A DNA stretch of 64,000 bases, from contig NZ_NSFV01000008.1 in assembly GCF_002295115.1 (NCBI RefSeq), positions 235,331 through 299,330 on the forward strand, read 5' to 3'. The notes below the pieces were generated by a model. It was given only the letters and a program-made list of their open reading frames with translations, did no database searches and was not told the origin of the DNA. Shown here piece by piece: positions 35,508 to 44,124 of the stretch; position 1 is the stretch's first letter, and each line of letters starts with the position of its first letter. The translations under genes were made by a program, and so were the position numbers. This stretch comes from Mesorhizobium sp. WSM4311. Its GTDB lineage: Bacteria > Pseudomonadota > Alphaproteobacteria > Rhizobiales > Rhizobiaceae.

Positions 35508-35536
35508 AGCCCTGGCGTTTCCGCCAGGGCTTTTTG
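35508..35536 (+). terminator. Hairpin with T run on the plus strand, next to glnII end
   Basis: AGCCCTGGCG-TTTC-CGCCAGGGCT followed by T5. It would stop plus-strand transcription coming from the remnant into the glnII end. It is the second of two hairpins spaced 12 bases apart. Confidence 0.7.
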
Positions 35537-35586
35537 TTATCGAGTTCTGGTCGAGGCGAAGACCTTGCGTTCGGCGCCGCGAACAA

Positions 35587-36627
35587 TCAGGCGGCGGCCG
35601 AAACCTTCGCGTCGGTCGCGACCTGCGAGATCGTCTTCAGCACCTGCGAAGCGATCTGGTAGGGGTCGCCCTGGGAGTTCGGACGACGGTCTTCCAGATA
35701 GCCCTTGTAGTCGTTCTTGACGAAGGAGTGTGGCACGCGGATCGACGCGCCACGGTCGGCGACGCCATAGCTGAACTTGTTCCACGGCGCGGTCTCGTGC
35801 TTGCCGGTCAGGCGCTTGTCGTTGTCCGGACCGTAGACGGCAATGTGGTCCATCAGGTTCTTGTCGAACTGCGCCATCAGGGCCTCGAAGTAGGCCTTGC
35901 CGCCGACTTCGCGCATGAACTTGGTCGAGAAGTTGCAATGCATGCCGGAGCCGTTCCAGTCCGTGTCGCCGAGCGGCTTGCAGTGGAACTCGATGTCGAT
36001 GCCGTAAGCCTCGGTCAGACGCAGCAGCAGGTAGCGCGCCATCCAGATCTGGTCGGCGGCCTTCTTGGAGCCCTTGCCGAAAATCTGGAATTCCCACTGG
36101 CCCTTGGCCACTTCGGCGTTGATGCCTTCATGGTTGATGCCGGCCGCAAGGCACTGGTCGAGATGCTCCTCGACGATCTTGCGCGCGACGTCGCCGACAT
36201 TCTTGTAGCCGACGCCGGTGTAGTACGGGCCCTGCGGTGCGGGATAACCGCTCTCGGGGAAGCCGAGCGGGCGGCCGTCCTTGTAGAAGAAGTATTCCTG
36301 CTCGAAGCCGAACCAGGCGTCCTCGTCGTCGAGGATGGTCGCGCGGCTGTTCGATTCATGCGGGGTGACGCCATCGGGCATCATGACCTCGCACATGACG
36401 AGAATGCCATTGGTGCGGGCCGGATCCGGGTAAAGCGCCACAGGCTTCAACACGCAATCGGAGCTGCGGCCTTCGGCCTGCATGGTCGAGGAACCGTCGA
36501 AGCCCCACAGCGGCAGCTGTTCGAGCATCGGGAATTCGGCGAATTCCTTGATCTGCGTCTTGCCGCGAAGGTTGGGGACCGGGGTGTAACCATCGAGCCA
36601 AATGTACTCGAGCTTGTATTTCGTCAT
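35587..36627 (-). CDS. glnII: Glutamine synthetase type II (eukaryotic-like)
   Basis: A 346-residue GSII, the shorter octameric or decameric eukaryote-like enzyme typical of rhizobia. MTKYKLEYIWLDGYTPVPNL is the standard N-terminus; WGFDGSSTMQAEGRSSDC is the ATP/metal block. FEQEYFFYKDGRPLGFPESG gives the Glu-rich active site, and DRGASIRVPHSFVKNDYKGY is the C-terminal signature. Start chosen at ATG 36627 (family start, RBS GAGAGG). A near-consensus sigma-54 promoter is at 36713-36729. Unlike GlnA it has no adenylylation site, so control is transcriptional. Confidence 0.97.
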   Translation of the reverse strand: MTKYKLEYIWLDGYTPVPNLRGKTQIKEFAEFPMLEQLPLWGFDGSSTMQAEGRSSDCVLKPVALYPDPARTNGILVMCEVMMPDGVTPHESNSRATILDDEDAWFGFEQEYFFYKDGRPLGFPESGYPAPQGPYYTGVGYKNVGDVARKIVEEHLDQCLAAGINHEGINAEVAKGQWEFQIFGKGSKKAADQIWMARYLLLRLTEAYGIDIEFHCKPLGDTDWNGSGMHCNFSTKFMREVGGKAYFEALMAQFDKNLMDHIAVYGPDNDKRLTGKHETAPWNKFSYGVADRGASIRVPHSFVKNDYKGYLEDRRPNSQGDPYQIASQVLKTISQVATDAKVSAAA

Positions 36628-36712
36628 TCTAGCCTCTCGTTGCTTGTTCACCGAACACCAAACGGCCTCGACACACGTCTGCCGTCGGCAGCCGGCGCTG
36701 CCGATCCCTAAA

Positions 36713-36729
36713 ATGCAATTCATGTGCCA
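36713..36729 (-). promoter_or_regulatory. Sigma-54 (-24/-12) promoter of glnII
   Basis: On the minus strand, TGGCAC-ATGAA-TTGCAT matches the RpoN consensus exactly at GG and GC (ten bases apart). Transcription should begin about 10 bases further down, near 36702, giving a leader of about 75 bases. NtrC-dependent glnII transcription is documented in rhizobia. Confidence 0.85.
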
Positions 36730-36835
36730 CTCCGACTTCGGCGGGTGCGGCAAAATGGCAGGGGTATCGCGTCGAATTTCATGAGCCGCCTCAACACTGG
36801 GCCCAAATCAATCAAGCTCGAATTATGCATAAATA

Positions 36836-36874
36836 TTAGGCAATTGCTGATCTTTTCGTAGGCATATTGCCTAA
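36836..36874. promoter_or_regulatory. TTAGGC-type inverted repeats in the glnII/DUF2735 divergent region
   Basis: TTAGGCAAT (36836-36844) and ATTGCCTAA (36866-36874) are exact inverted copies with 21 bases between them. The right half lies within a second dyad, TAGGCA-TAT-TGCCTA (36859-36873). The site is about 110 bases upstream of the glnII -24 element, a usual distance for an enhancer-type activator. The related dyad GCCTAA-TTG-TTAGGC is near glnB. Confidence 0.45.
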
Positions 36875-36943
36875 AGGAATCGCAGGACCTATCTTGTGCG
36901 AAAGCTGAATCGACAAGCTCCTGAAAACGAAAGGAGACCGCCC

Positions 36944-37135
36944 ATGGAAGTCGTCCCCTCCCGTCCGTCGGCAAAAATTCTGATGTTCCCTCTGGCAGCG
37001 CGAAATTCTGCCTCAAATTTAGGCGCAAAGGCGAAATTCGCGGCAGAGATCGCCTCGTTGCGCTGCACGTACGCCGATTTTGACGGCTGGTATCATGAAG
37101 CGGCCATCGAGGAAGAAAATCAGCCAAAGAGCTGA
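36944..37135 (+). CDS. DUF2735-family small protein, divergent from glnII
   Basis: A 63-residue protein: MEVVPSRPSAKILMFPLAAR at the N-terminus, KFAAEIASLRCTYADFDGWY in the middle, and a WYHEAAIEEENQPKS end. It resembles the Rhizobiales DUF2735 family, often found next to glnII. An AAGGAG Shine-Dalgarno sequence lies ten bases before the ATG at 36944; the frame upstream lacks such a site. Divergent from glnII and followed by a shared hairpin at 37162. Function unknown; a nitrogen-linked role is inferred from position. Confidence 0.78.
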   Translation: MEVVPSRPSAKILMFPLAARNSASNLGAKAKFAAEIASLRCTYADFDGWYHEAAIEEENQPKS

Positions 37136-37161
37136 TCCGCTTCTTCGGAGTCTCAGACACG

Positions 37162-37195
37162 GAAAGCCCGGCGTGAGCGATCACGCCGGGCTTTC
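37162..37195. terminator. Bidirectional intrinsic terminator between DUF2735 and the MFS gene
   Basis: GAAAGCCCGGCGTGA pairs exactly with TCACGCCGGGCTTTC across four bases (15-bp stem), with short A/T runs on both sides, between convergent genes. Confidence 0.88.
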
Positions 37196-37211
37196 TGTTG
37201 GCCGAGGACGG

Positions 37212-39101
37212 CTACTCCTTGCCGTACAGGTCGGTGCCAAGCGTATCCTTGACGAAGATCATGCCGATGATCAGCGTCATCGCCGCGATCACCACCGGAT
37301 ACCACAGGCCATAGTAGATATCGCCCTTGTAGGCGCTGAGCGCGAAGACTGTTGCCGGCAACAGACCGCCGAACCAGCCATTGCCGATATGATAGGGCAG
37401 CGACATGCCGGTGTAACGAATGCGGGTCGGGAACATCTCGACCAGGATCGCCGCGATCGGCCCGTAGACCATGGTCACGAACAGGACCAGGATGAACAGG
37501 ATGCCGATCGTCATCGGCCAGTTCACGGCGGCCGGATCGGCGAACATGGCGAAGGCACCGCCGCCCGGTATGTTGTAGACGGTGACCTCTGGCGCGCCGG
37601 CGGCCTCCTCCGACGTCAACAATTTGTCCTTGACCGCCTGATCGGTCGGCACCGCGGTTTTTTCGCCGCCGCGAATGGCAGCCGCGTCGAGCTTGAGTTC
37701 GGGATTGGCCGCGACGAAGGCGTCGAGCTTCTGGTCCGCTACCTTGATCGCCGCACGCTTCAGCGGATACCCGCCGTCCTGCAGCGACATGTTGACCGCC
37801 TTGACGAAGGCGGCGTCCTTGGCCTTGGCCTGATCGCCAGCAGCGACCGCGTCGTAGGACGGCACCGTCTCGTTGCCGATCTTGACGGTAGCAGCCGTTC
37901 CGGCTGCCGCCGTCGATACCACGTCATAGGGAACCGAGTTCTTGGTCAGGAACGAAGTCGCTATGTCGCATGACGTCGTGAACTTGGCGGTGCCAACCGG
38001 GTTGAACTGGAACCTGCAGTCGCCGGGTGCTGCCGTGACCGTTGCCTTTGTGTCCAGCTGCGCCTTGGCGAGTGCCGGATTGGCGGCCCAGGTCAATGCC
38101 TTGAACAGCGGGAAGGTGCAGACGATGGCGAGCGCAAGGCCAGCCATGATGATCGGCTTGCGGCCGATCTTGTCGGAAAGCCAGCCGAACACGACGAAGA
38201 AGATCGAGCCGAGTGCCAGCGCGATCGCGATCATGATGTTGACCGACTGCGCATCGACTTTCAGCACGTTCTGCAGGAAGAACAGCGCATAGAATTGGCC
38301 ATTATACCAGACGACGGCCTGGCCAGCAGTCAGGCCAAGCAGCGCCAGCAATGCGATCTTGGCATTCTTCCACTGACCAAAGGCTTCCGAAAGCGGTGCC
38401 TTCGAGCCCTTACCTTCGTCCTTCATCTTCTGGAAGGTCGGAGACTCCGAGAGAGACAGTCGAATCCAGATCGAGACGGCGAGCAGCACGAAGGAAACGA
38501 TAAACGGAATACGCCAGCCCCAAGCGGCGTAGGTTTCCTTGCTCAGGGAGCTCTGAACAGTCAGAATGACGATCAACGACAGGAACAGGCCAAGTGTCGC
38601 CGTCGTCTGAATCCACGACGTGTAGAAACCGCGGCGGTCATCAGGCGCGTGCTCAGCGACATAGGTCGCCGCACCGCCATATTCGCCGCCGAGGGCTAGG
38701 CCCTGCAGCATGCGCAGCCCGATCAGGATCACCGGAGCCGCGATACCCAAGGTCGCATAACCGGGCAGCAAGCCGACCAGGAAGGTCGATAGACCCATGA
38801 TCGTCATGGTGACGAGGAAGGTATACTTGCGGCCGACGAGGTCACCGACACGGCCAAACACCAGGGCGCCGAACGGGCGGACGAGAAAACCGGCGGCAAA
38901 GGCCAGCAGCGCGAAGATGTTGCGCGTCGCCTCCGGAATGGTCGGGCTGAAAAAGGTCGAGCCAATGAAGGCCGCCAATGAACCGTAGAGATAGAAATCG
39001 TACCATTCGAAAACGGTGCCGAGTGAGGAAGCGAAGATGACCTTCTTCTCTTCCCGAGTCATGCCGCGGCTCGTTTTGCCGGCGGTCGATGCCATTGCCA
39101 T
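37212..39101 (-). CDS. MFS transporter (metabolite:H+ symporter type) with large periplasmic insertion
   Basis: A 629-residue MFS permease of the MHS group: GTVFEWYDFYLYGSLAAFIG is TM1, GALVFGRVGDLVGRKYTFL the cytoplasmic loop signature, and RMLQGLALGGEYGGAATYVA is TM4. Usual MHS proteins have about 430-550 residues. Between TM9 (IMAGLALAIVCTFPLFKA) and TM10 (NWPMTIGILFILVLFVTMV) lie about 190 residues (338-527), predicted periplasmic, with a C362-C378 pair that could form a disulfide. Substrate unknown. It follows the DUF2735 terminator; upstream is a 185-base gap before ATP12. Confidence 0.9.
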   Translation of the reverse strand: MAMASTAGKTSRGMTREEKKVIFASSLGTVFEWYDFYLYGSLAAFIGSTFFSPTIPEATRNIFALLAFAAGFLVRPFGALVFGRVGDLVGRKYTFLVTMTIMGLSTFLVGLLPGYATLGIAAPVILIGLRMLQGLALGGEYGGAATYVAEHAPDDRRGFYTSWIQTTATLGLFLSLIVILTVQSSLSKETYAAWGWRIPFIVSFVLLAVSIWIRLSLSESPTFQKMKDEGKGSKAPLSEAFGQWKNAKIALLALLGLTAGQAVVWYNGQFYALFFLQNVLKVDAQSVNIMIAIALALGSIFFVVFGWLSDKIGRKPIIMAGLALAIVCTFPLFKALTWAANPALAKAQLDTKATVTAAPGDCRFQFNPVGTAKFTTSCDIATSFLTKNSVPYDVVSTAAAGTAATVKIGNETVPSYDAVAAGDQAKAKDAAFVKAVNMSLQDGGYPLKRAAIKVADQKLDAFVAANPELKLDAAAIRGGEKTAVPTDQAVKDKLLTSEEAAGAPEVTVYNIPGGGAFAMFADPAAVNWPMTIGILFILVLFVTMVYGPIAAILVEMFPTRIRYTGMSLPYHIGNGWFGGLLPATVFALSAYKGDIYYGLWYPVVIAAMTLIIGMIFVKDTLGTDLYGKE

Positions 39102-39286
39102 AGAGTTGTCCTCCCGTGAGACCCTTGTCCTCGATGCCGGGCGCCAGTGTCAGCGCTCTCCTCCGAACGCGGACTCGGAAAATGCCGGGCCATCACGGGA
39201 AAAATGACAGAAAGCGCCCGCCGACGGCAGAGCGACGATGGGATTATGACTTTGGTATTAGGTGCGGTGCGGCAATCGCCGCATAG

Positions 39287-40078
39287 TCAGCCCCTGAGTG
39301 CTTCGAGAAGGCTGACGGCAGCCATCATATCGCGTTTGCGGGAGGCACGGCGCGCAACCGCTTCGGCATCCTGCCCCCAATGCTCGATCTGCCAGTCCTC
39401 GTCGACATGGCTGGCGGCCCAGGCAGTCTCGGCATCGAGCTTGCCGAAATCGACCGCCAGCGCCAGCAGCGCCGAACCCGTCAGCGAGGTCATGAGGTGG
39501 ATGGCGGCCAGCCGCAGCGGCTCGGCGCGCTGATTGAGATGACTGCCCAGAACGGCGATCGTCTCGCGCGGCTGCTCGACATGGATGATCCCCTCGGCAA
39601 GGTTGAAGCGAGCCCCCAATGTCGTGCGCGCCCAATCGATGACCGGATCCCACTGCTCGTTCTGCCGCTCGACCAGCCCCTGGGGGGCGTCGGCGCGGTA
39701 ACAGAGCAGATCCGATGAGGCAAACCGCAGTATGTCTTCCAGCACCGCCTGCGGATCGCTGGCAACGCCGTCGATGGCGGTGTTGACCAGGCGCATCACC
39801 GGCATCGTCACCGGATTGATCGTCTCGCCCTGTTCCGCGAATTCGCCTGCAACCAGCACTGCCGCCGCCTCGGTCGGCAGCGCCAGCAGCGTCTTGCCCG
39901 GCGTGCGCACCGGCTTGCCGTCGAGATGCACGGCGAAACCTCCCGCTATCGGCGCAACCGAAGCGGTTTTGTAGAAGCGCTTGGGCAGCGGCGTCTTCAT
40001 CTGGATCTGGGCGCGGCGCACCGGATCCGGATCGGAAAGATACTTGCCCGCTTCGAGGTCGTTGAGGATGTCACGCAT
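39287..40078 (-). CDS. ATP12-family F1-ATPase assembly chaperone
   Basis: A 263-residue homologue of mitochondrial ATP12, which assists F1-alpha subunit assembly. Family blocks include PVRTPGKTLLALPTEAAAVL near 65-85, NPVTMPVMRLVNTAIDGVA, SSDLLCYRADAPQGLVERQN and the C-terminal WAASHVDEDWQIEHWGQDAE. The ATG at 40078 follows AGAGAGG. It lies 12 bases after the stop of the EamA exporter in a minus-strand run with RluC. No ATP synthase genes are in the window, so it acts on genes elsewhere. Confidence 0.93.
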   Translation of the reverse strand: MRDILNDLEAGKYLSDPDPVRRAQIQMKTPLPKRFYKTASVAPIAGGFAVHLDGKPVRTPGKTLLALPTEAAAVLVAGEFAEQGETINPVTMPVMRLVNTAIDGVASDPQAVLEDILRFASSDLLCYRADAPQGLVERQNEQWDPVIDWARTTLGARFNLAEGIIHVEQPRETIAVLGSHLNQRAEPLRLAAIHLMTSLTGSALLALAVDFGKLDAETAWAASHVDEDWQIEHWGQDAEAVARRASRKRDMMAAVSLLEALRG

Positions 40079-40090
40079 GAAAAGCCTCTC

Positions 40091-41011
40091 TCACACCGGT
40101 GTCAGCTTGCGCGCCGGCCGGTTAACGATGATCAGGCCCGCCGCAATCAAGCCAAGTGCCAGGAAAATGCGAATGGTCAGCGGCTCGTTCAAGATGATCG
40201 CGCCGCACAGGACACCAAAAACCGGCGACAGGAAGGTAAAGCTGGACAGGCCGGAGGCCGGATAGCGACGCAGCAGCCAGAACCACAGGACATAGGTGAA
40301 GGCGACGATATAGATCGCCTGGAAAAGCAGCGCCAAAGTCGGCAACAAGGACGGATCGCGCACCGGCGGGCCGGCGAGAGGCAGCACCAATATGCCGACG
40401 ATCGCCGCGCCGGCGAGTTGGTAGAGCAGCAGCTTCTCGGCGCTCGCCTCAACCAGTTTCGAGCGCTTGATGAGGATATTGGTCAAAGCCCAGAAAAATC
40501 CGGAGCCAAGACTGAGCAGATCGCCGAACAGCATGTCGCCGCCGCCAAGCTTGTCGGAAAAGACGGCGGTGAGGCCGGCAAAAGCCAGCAGCAGGCCGAG
40601 GAACTTGCGCATGGTGATCTGTTCGCCAAGCAGGAAGTGACCGCCAATCAGCATCCAGAACGGCATCGAGTTGACCAGCAGCGTGTTGCGGGCAACGGTC
40701 GTATGCTCCAGGCCGACATAGAGGCAGAGGAACTCGATGCCGAAAAGCACGCCCACGGCAATGCCGGCGAGCAATGTGCCATCGCGCCTGAACAGAGCGA
40801 TGCCGCGCCAGCGGCACCAGAGGAAGACGCAGACGCCGCCGATGATCGAGCGTGCGATCGACAGGAAGACGGGGTCGTAGCCGGCATAGGAGATTTTGGC
40901 GGCGACGTAGTTCAAGCCCCAGGAAAAGGTCAGACCGACCATGATGGCGGCGGCGGCCATGTCGACCGTGTCGCGCCGATCGAGCGCGTCAGTGGCGCCG
41001 CTCAAGATCAA
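40091..41011 (-). CDS. EamA/DMT-family metabolite exporter
   Basis: A 306-residue drug/metabolite transporter with two EamA halves (about 20-150 and 165-295), ten predicted transmembrane helices. Typical blocks: MVGLTFSWGLNYVAAKISYA, GVLFGIEFLCLYVGLEHTTV and the second-half FTYVLWFWLLRRYPASGLSS. Conserved glycine and Pro (LSPVFGVLCGAIILNEPLT) are the second-half signature. The ATG overlaps the rluC stop by four bases. Substrate unknown. Confidence 0.88.
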   Translation of the reverse strand: MILSGATDALDRRDTVDMAAAAIMVGLTFSWGLNYVAAKISYAGYDPVFLSIARSIIGGVCVFLWCRWRGIALFRRDGTLLAGIAVGVLFGIEFLCLYVGLEHTTVARNTLLVNSMPFWMLIGGHFLLGEQITMRKFLGLLLAFAGLTAVFSDKLGGGDMLFGDLLSLGSGFFWALTNILIKRSKLVEASAEKLLLYQLAGAAIVGILVLPLAGPPVRDPSLLPTLALLFQAIYIVAFTYVLWFWLLRRYPASGLSSFTFLSPVFGVLCGAIILNEPLTIRIFLALGLIAAGLIIVNRPARKLTPV

Positions 41012-41988
41012 TCCTCCGCGCTGGCGTCGTCGAAGCCGATCAGGTTCCAGCTCTGGCGCATATGCGGCGGCATCGGCGCGGTGACGTCGATGACGCCTTT
41101 GTCGGGATGCGGAATGATGATGCGGCGCGCATGCAGATGCAGGCGATTCTGAATACCGCCGGGGAAGTCCCAGTTGGTGTCGGCCTCGAAATATTTCGGG
41201 TCGCCGATGATCGGGCAGCCGATATAGGCGGCATGGACGCGAAGCTGGTGGGTGCGGCCCGTATAAGGTTCCATCTCCAGCCAGGTCATGGTCTGCGCCG
41301 CCTGCTCGATGATACGGTAGTAGGACACGGCATGGTCGGCGCCTTTTTCACCATGCGCGGCGACCCGGACACGGTCGCCATCCTCGGTCGGCTCCTTGAT
41401 CAGCCAGGTCGAGATCTTGTCCTCGCGCTTCGGCGGCACGCCCTTGACCAAGGCCCAGTAGGTCTTCTTCGTTTCGCGGGCGCGGAACGCCTCCGACAGC
41501 TTCATGGCGGCCAGTCTCGTGCGGGCGACGACCAGCACGCCCGACGTGTCGCGATCGAGCCGGTGGACCAGCCGCGGCTTCTCGCCCTTCTGGTTGCGCC
41601 AGGCCTCCAGCATGTCGTCGACATTGCGGGTGACGCCCGAGCCGCCCTGCACCGCCAGGCCCGCCGGTTTGTTGAAGACGAAAACCTTTGGGTCCTCGTG
41701 GATCAGCATTTTCGCCAGGACGTCGGCATCGCCCTGGTTGCGGATCGAATGGCCAGTCAGCGCGCTCTCGCCCTTCTTGTCGACCTCGAGCGGCGGGATA
41801 CGCACCACCTGGCCGGGCTCGACACGGCTGTCGGCCTTGACGCGGCCGCCATCGACGCGGATCTGGCCGGAGCGCAGCAGCTTCTGCAAATGGCCGAAAC
41901 CTAGGCCCGGGAAATGCGTCTTGAACCAGCGATCGAGCCGCATGCCCGCCTCGCCGGCCTCCACCGTGATCTGTTCAACGCCTGCCAT
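41008..41988 (-). CDS. rluC: RluA-family 23S rRNA pseudouridine synthase (RluC-like)
   Basis: A 326-residue enzyme with an N-terminal S4 RNA-binding domain (about 5-70, LQKLLRSGQIRVDGGRVKAD) and a catalytic RluA domain. The active-site motif is LVHRLDRDTSGVLVVART, with the catalytic Asp in HRLD. TGRTHQLRVHAAYIGCPIIG is the C-terminal signature. RluC modifies 23S rRNA positions 955, 2504 and 2580 in E. coli; here the site specificity is inferred from S4 plus length. The stop overlaps the EamA start. Confidence 0.92.
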   Translation of the reverse strand: MAGVEQITVEAGEAGMRLDRWFKTHFPGLGFGHLQKLLRSGQIRVDGGRVKADSRVEPGQVVRIPPLEVDKKGESALTGHSIRNQGDADVLAKMLIHEDPKVFVFNKPAGLAVQGGSGVTRNVDDMLEAWRNQKGEKPRLVHRLDRDTSGVLVVARTRLAAMKLSEAFRARETKKTYWALVKGVPPKREDKISTWLIKEPTEDGDRVRVAAHGEKGADHAVSYYRIIEQAAQTMTWLEMEPYTGRTHQLRVHAAYIGCPIIGDPKYFEADTNWDFPGGIQNRLHLHARRIIIPHPDKGVIDVTAPMPPHMRQSWNLIGFDDASAED

Positions 41989-42049
41989 TTTTTCTTCGCT
42001 TATCCGTTTCCAAAGCAGGGCTCGGCCTGCGCTTGGCGCGGCAATAGCA

Positions 42050-42427
42050 TTAAGGCAGGCTTCTTGCGAGCCAAAGACCTAAAAACAGGGCGATGATCGC
42101 GCCAATGACACTGGCCAGCGCATATCCAAATGCCGGCAGCGTGGCTCCCCGTTCCCACAGCGTCGCGAAATCGAGCGAAAACGCGGAAAAGGTAGTGAAA
42201 CCGCCAAGAATGCCGGTGGCGACGAACAGCCTGACTTCGTTCGACCCGCCACGCCGCACCAGGATGGCGATGAACAGGCCCATGGCAAAGGAGCCTACGA
42301 TGTTGATGGCCATCGTGCCCCAGGGATAATTGGGGCCGACAAGACGCAGCGCGCCCATACTGGTGAGATGGCGAATGCCGGCGCCGATGCCGCCGCCGAC
42401 GACCACGAGAAGCAGATTGAACATCAT
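42050..42427 (-). CDS. crcB: Fluoride ion channel CrcB/Fluc
   Basis: A 125-residue four-helix membrane protein. GGGIGAGIRHLTSMGALRLV and YPWGTMAINIVGSFAMGLFI are TM1-TM2, with the Asn of the pore; GILGGFTTFSAFSLDFATLW contains the conserved GGFTTFSAF that binds sodium in Fluc dimers. It exports fluoride. The 44 bases before its ATG are too short for a fluoride riboswitch, so it would be co-transcribed with the upstream membrane gene or with its own weak promoter. rluC follows. Confidence 0.95.
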   Translation of the reverse strand: MMFNLLLVVVGGGIGAGIRHLTSMGALRLVGPNYPWGTMAINIVGSFAMGLFIAILVRRGGSNEVRLFVATGILGGFTTFSAFSLDFATLWERGATLPAFGYALASVIGAIIALFLGLWLARSLP

Positions 42428-42471
42428 GGTCTACTGCCCGTGTCGAGGCGGTGGCGTCAATCCCTTCACCG

Positions 42472-44124
42472 TCACCATTCAGGCGCTGCCCAGTCCGGAT
42501 ACTTCTTCCTGAATTCAGCGTAGAGGGCGTCGACCTCGGCTTTGCTGACCGGGCGCACCTGTTCGTAGAGATAGCCGGCGACGCCGCCTGACAATTGGTA
42601 CTGCGCAATGCGCCCGTACGCGGCACCGATACCCTTGCCTTCAAGAATATACTGGTTCGGGAGCGTGACGCAGATCTGCGCGCCCGGTTGCAGATGAGTA
42701 ACCGGCCGGTCGGTCACGACAACGTATCTGGATTTCAATGCGTCCGGTCGGAACCGGTCACGACTGTCCACCTGGCAAATCCATCCGACATGGGCAACAA
42801 GATCCCGTTTCATGCCGAACAACAGGGCGTCGCTCATCACAGGACCCGACGCAAATACCGAAAAGCGGTCCTTCGGTTCCATCCTGTCGACGAGGTCATC
42901 GATCAGGCGGCTGTATTCGGCGAGATTGTCGAGGTGAAGGGGAAGCGTGGCTTCCCTGGCGAAGACGAAGCCAACCGGGGACAACAACTGACGGCCGGCT
43001 GGAAAAAACGTGCCCAAAAAAGCAAATCCGGCAACAGCGACCATAGCGACGGTCGGCCATCGTGATTTCAGGCCCGGCACGGAGACGATCGAAACAATTG
43101 CCTGGGCATAGGCGGGAAAGAGCCAAAGAAACATCGGCAAGGAATGATGACGTTCCGGGTCCTGCGTCCGGATGAAAGCCAGGAAGGCAAGCACCGAGGC
43201 CATGGCACAGAACACCGCAAATCTGTTGCGGCGCACAACCGAGATGTGGAGGCCCACCACAATCAACGCCCAGTTCAGATAGCTGAGCCGGGATCCGACG
43301 TCACCGAGCTGAGTGACAAAGGTCGTCTTGTATCCGCTGTAAAGGTCAGCGTAGCTGGTTTGCAGAATCTTGGCAATCAACGGCAGCTGGAAGTTCAACG
43401 CCGTCGCGGCAATAAGGAAAATCGCGCACGCGCCGCCCAGGGCCGCGTTGCGGAGGGCCGGCAAATCCCGCTCCCTTGCAATCTGCAGCAAACCCAGGAA
43501 TGCCGCTGACACGGTGATCCCTATGTCCGCATAGGCGTACCAGCGGCGCAGCATGAACGCCAACCACAGGCAGGCGCCGACGGATATTCCGCTCATCACC
43601 GGTTCGCGGGTCAGGAATTTGGATTTCCAGAGAAAATAGGTTGCCGCGGTCAAGGCGAGACAGCCGGCAATGTCAGGCATTCCCCGAAGCGTCGGCGCCC
43701 AGAATGGCGTGTACAGGAAGGCCGCGATCCATACGGCGATCCAACTACGGGAGGGCGTCTCGGAGACCGCCTCCTGATAGCTTATTCTGCCTATCAAAAG
43801 AACCGCCGGAACCAGGTAGACCGCGACTATTCCGGTAACGAAGGAAAGCCTTGAACCGCCAAAAACAAGGTGAAACGGCATCAGGGGCACCAGGATCGCC
43901 ACGCCGTAATCTTCCGTGGCGATGGAGGTGCCCAATTGGCTCAGCCATTCGAAAGGGCTCTCGACAAGCAGAGCGCCCTGCTGGTTGAACATGTTGAAAT
44001 AGGCCGCGAAGTCCCAGTAGTAGACGGGCTCTTCGAGATTTATGTACGCGGCGCTCAGAGCGGCGCCAAGTAACACGGTGCAGATGTAAGCACCCCAGAA
44101 TCCGAAGATTTTTTTCCCGATCAC
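42472..44124 (-). CDS. Polytopic membrane protein, GT-C glycosyltransferase-like (tentative)
   Basis: A 550-residue protein with about ten hydrophobic helices, beginning MIGKKIFGFWGAYICTVLLG. The first periplasmic loop reads EEPVYYWDFAAYFNMFNQ, with an Asp after an aromatic cluster as in GT-C transferases of the PMT/ArnT type. After the helices a soluble domain of about 130 residues (LIDDLVDRMEPKDRFSVFAS and on) ends the protein. It is flanked by an AT-rich gap of 323 bases, has visibly lower GC than its neighbours and may be horizontally acquired. No operon partner except the distant crcB. Function uncertain. Confidence 0.5.
   Translation of the reverse strand: MIGKKIFGFWGAYICTVLLGAALSAAYINLEEPVYYWDFAAYFNMFNQQGALLVESPFEWLSQLGTSIATEDYGVAILVPLMPFHLVFGGSRLSFVTGIVAVYLVPAVLLIGRISYQEAVSETPSRSWIAVWIAAFLYTPFWAPTLRGMPDIAGCLALTAATYFLWKSKFLTREPVMSGISVGACLWLAFMLRRWYAYADIGITVSAAFLGLLQIARERDLPALRNAALGGACAIFLIAATALNFQLPLIAKILQTSYADLYSGYKTTFVTQLGDVGSRLSYLNWALIVVGLHISVVRRNRFAVFCAMASVLAFLAFIRTQDPERHHSLPMFLWLFPAYAQAIVSIVSVPGLKSRWPTVAMVAVAGFAFLGTFFPAGRQLLSPVGFVFAREATLPLHLDNLAEYSRLIDDLVDRMEPKDRFSVFASGPVMSDALLFGMKRDLVAHVGWICQVDSRDRFRPDALKSRYVVVTDRPVTHLQPGAQICVTLPNQYILEGKGIGAAYGRIAQYQLSGGVAGYLYEQVRPVSKAEVDALYAEFRKKYPDWAAPEW

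Noticed and set aside
42428..42471. A fluoride riboswitch before crcB
   Set aside because: The gap before crcB is only 44 bases and lacks the conserved pseudoknot elements.
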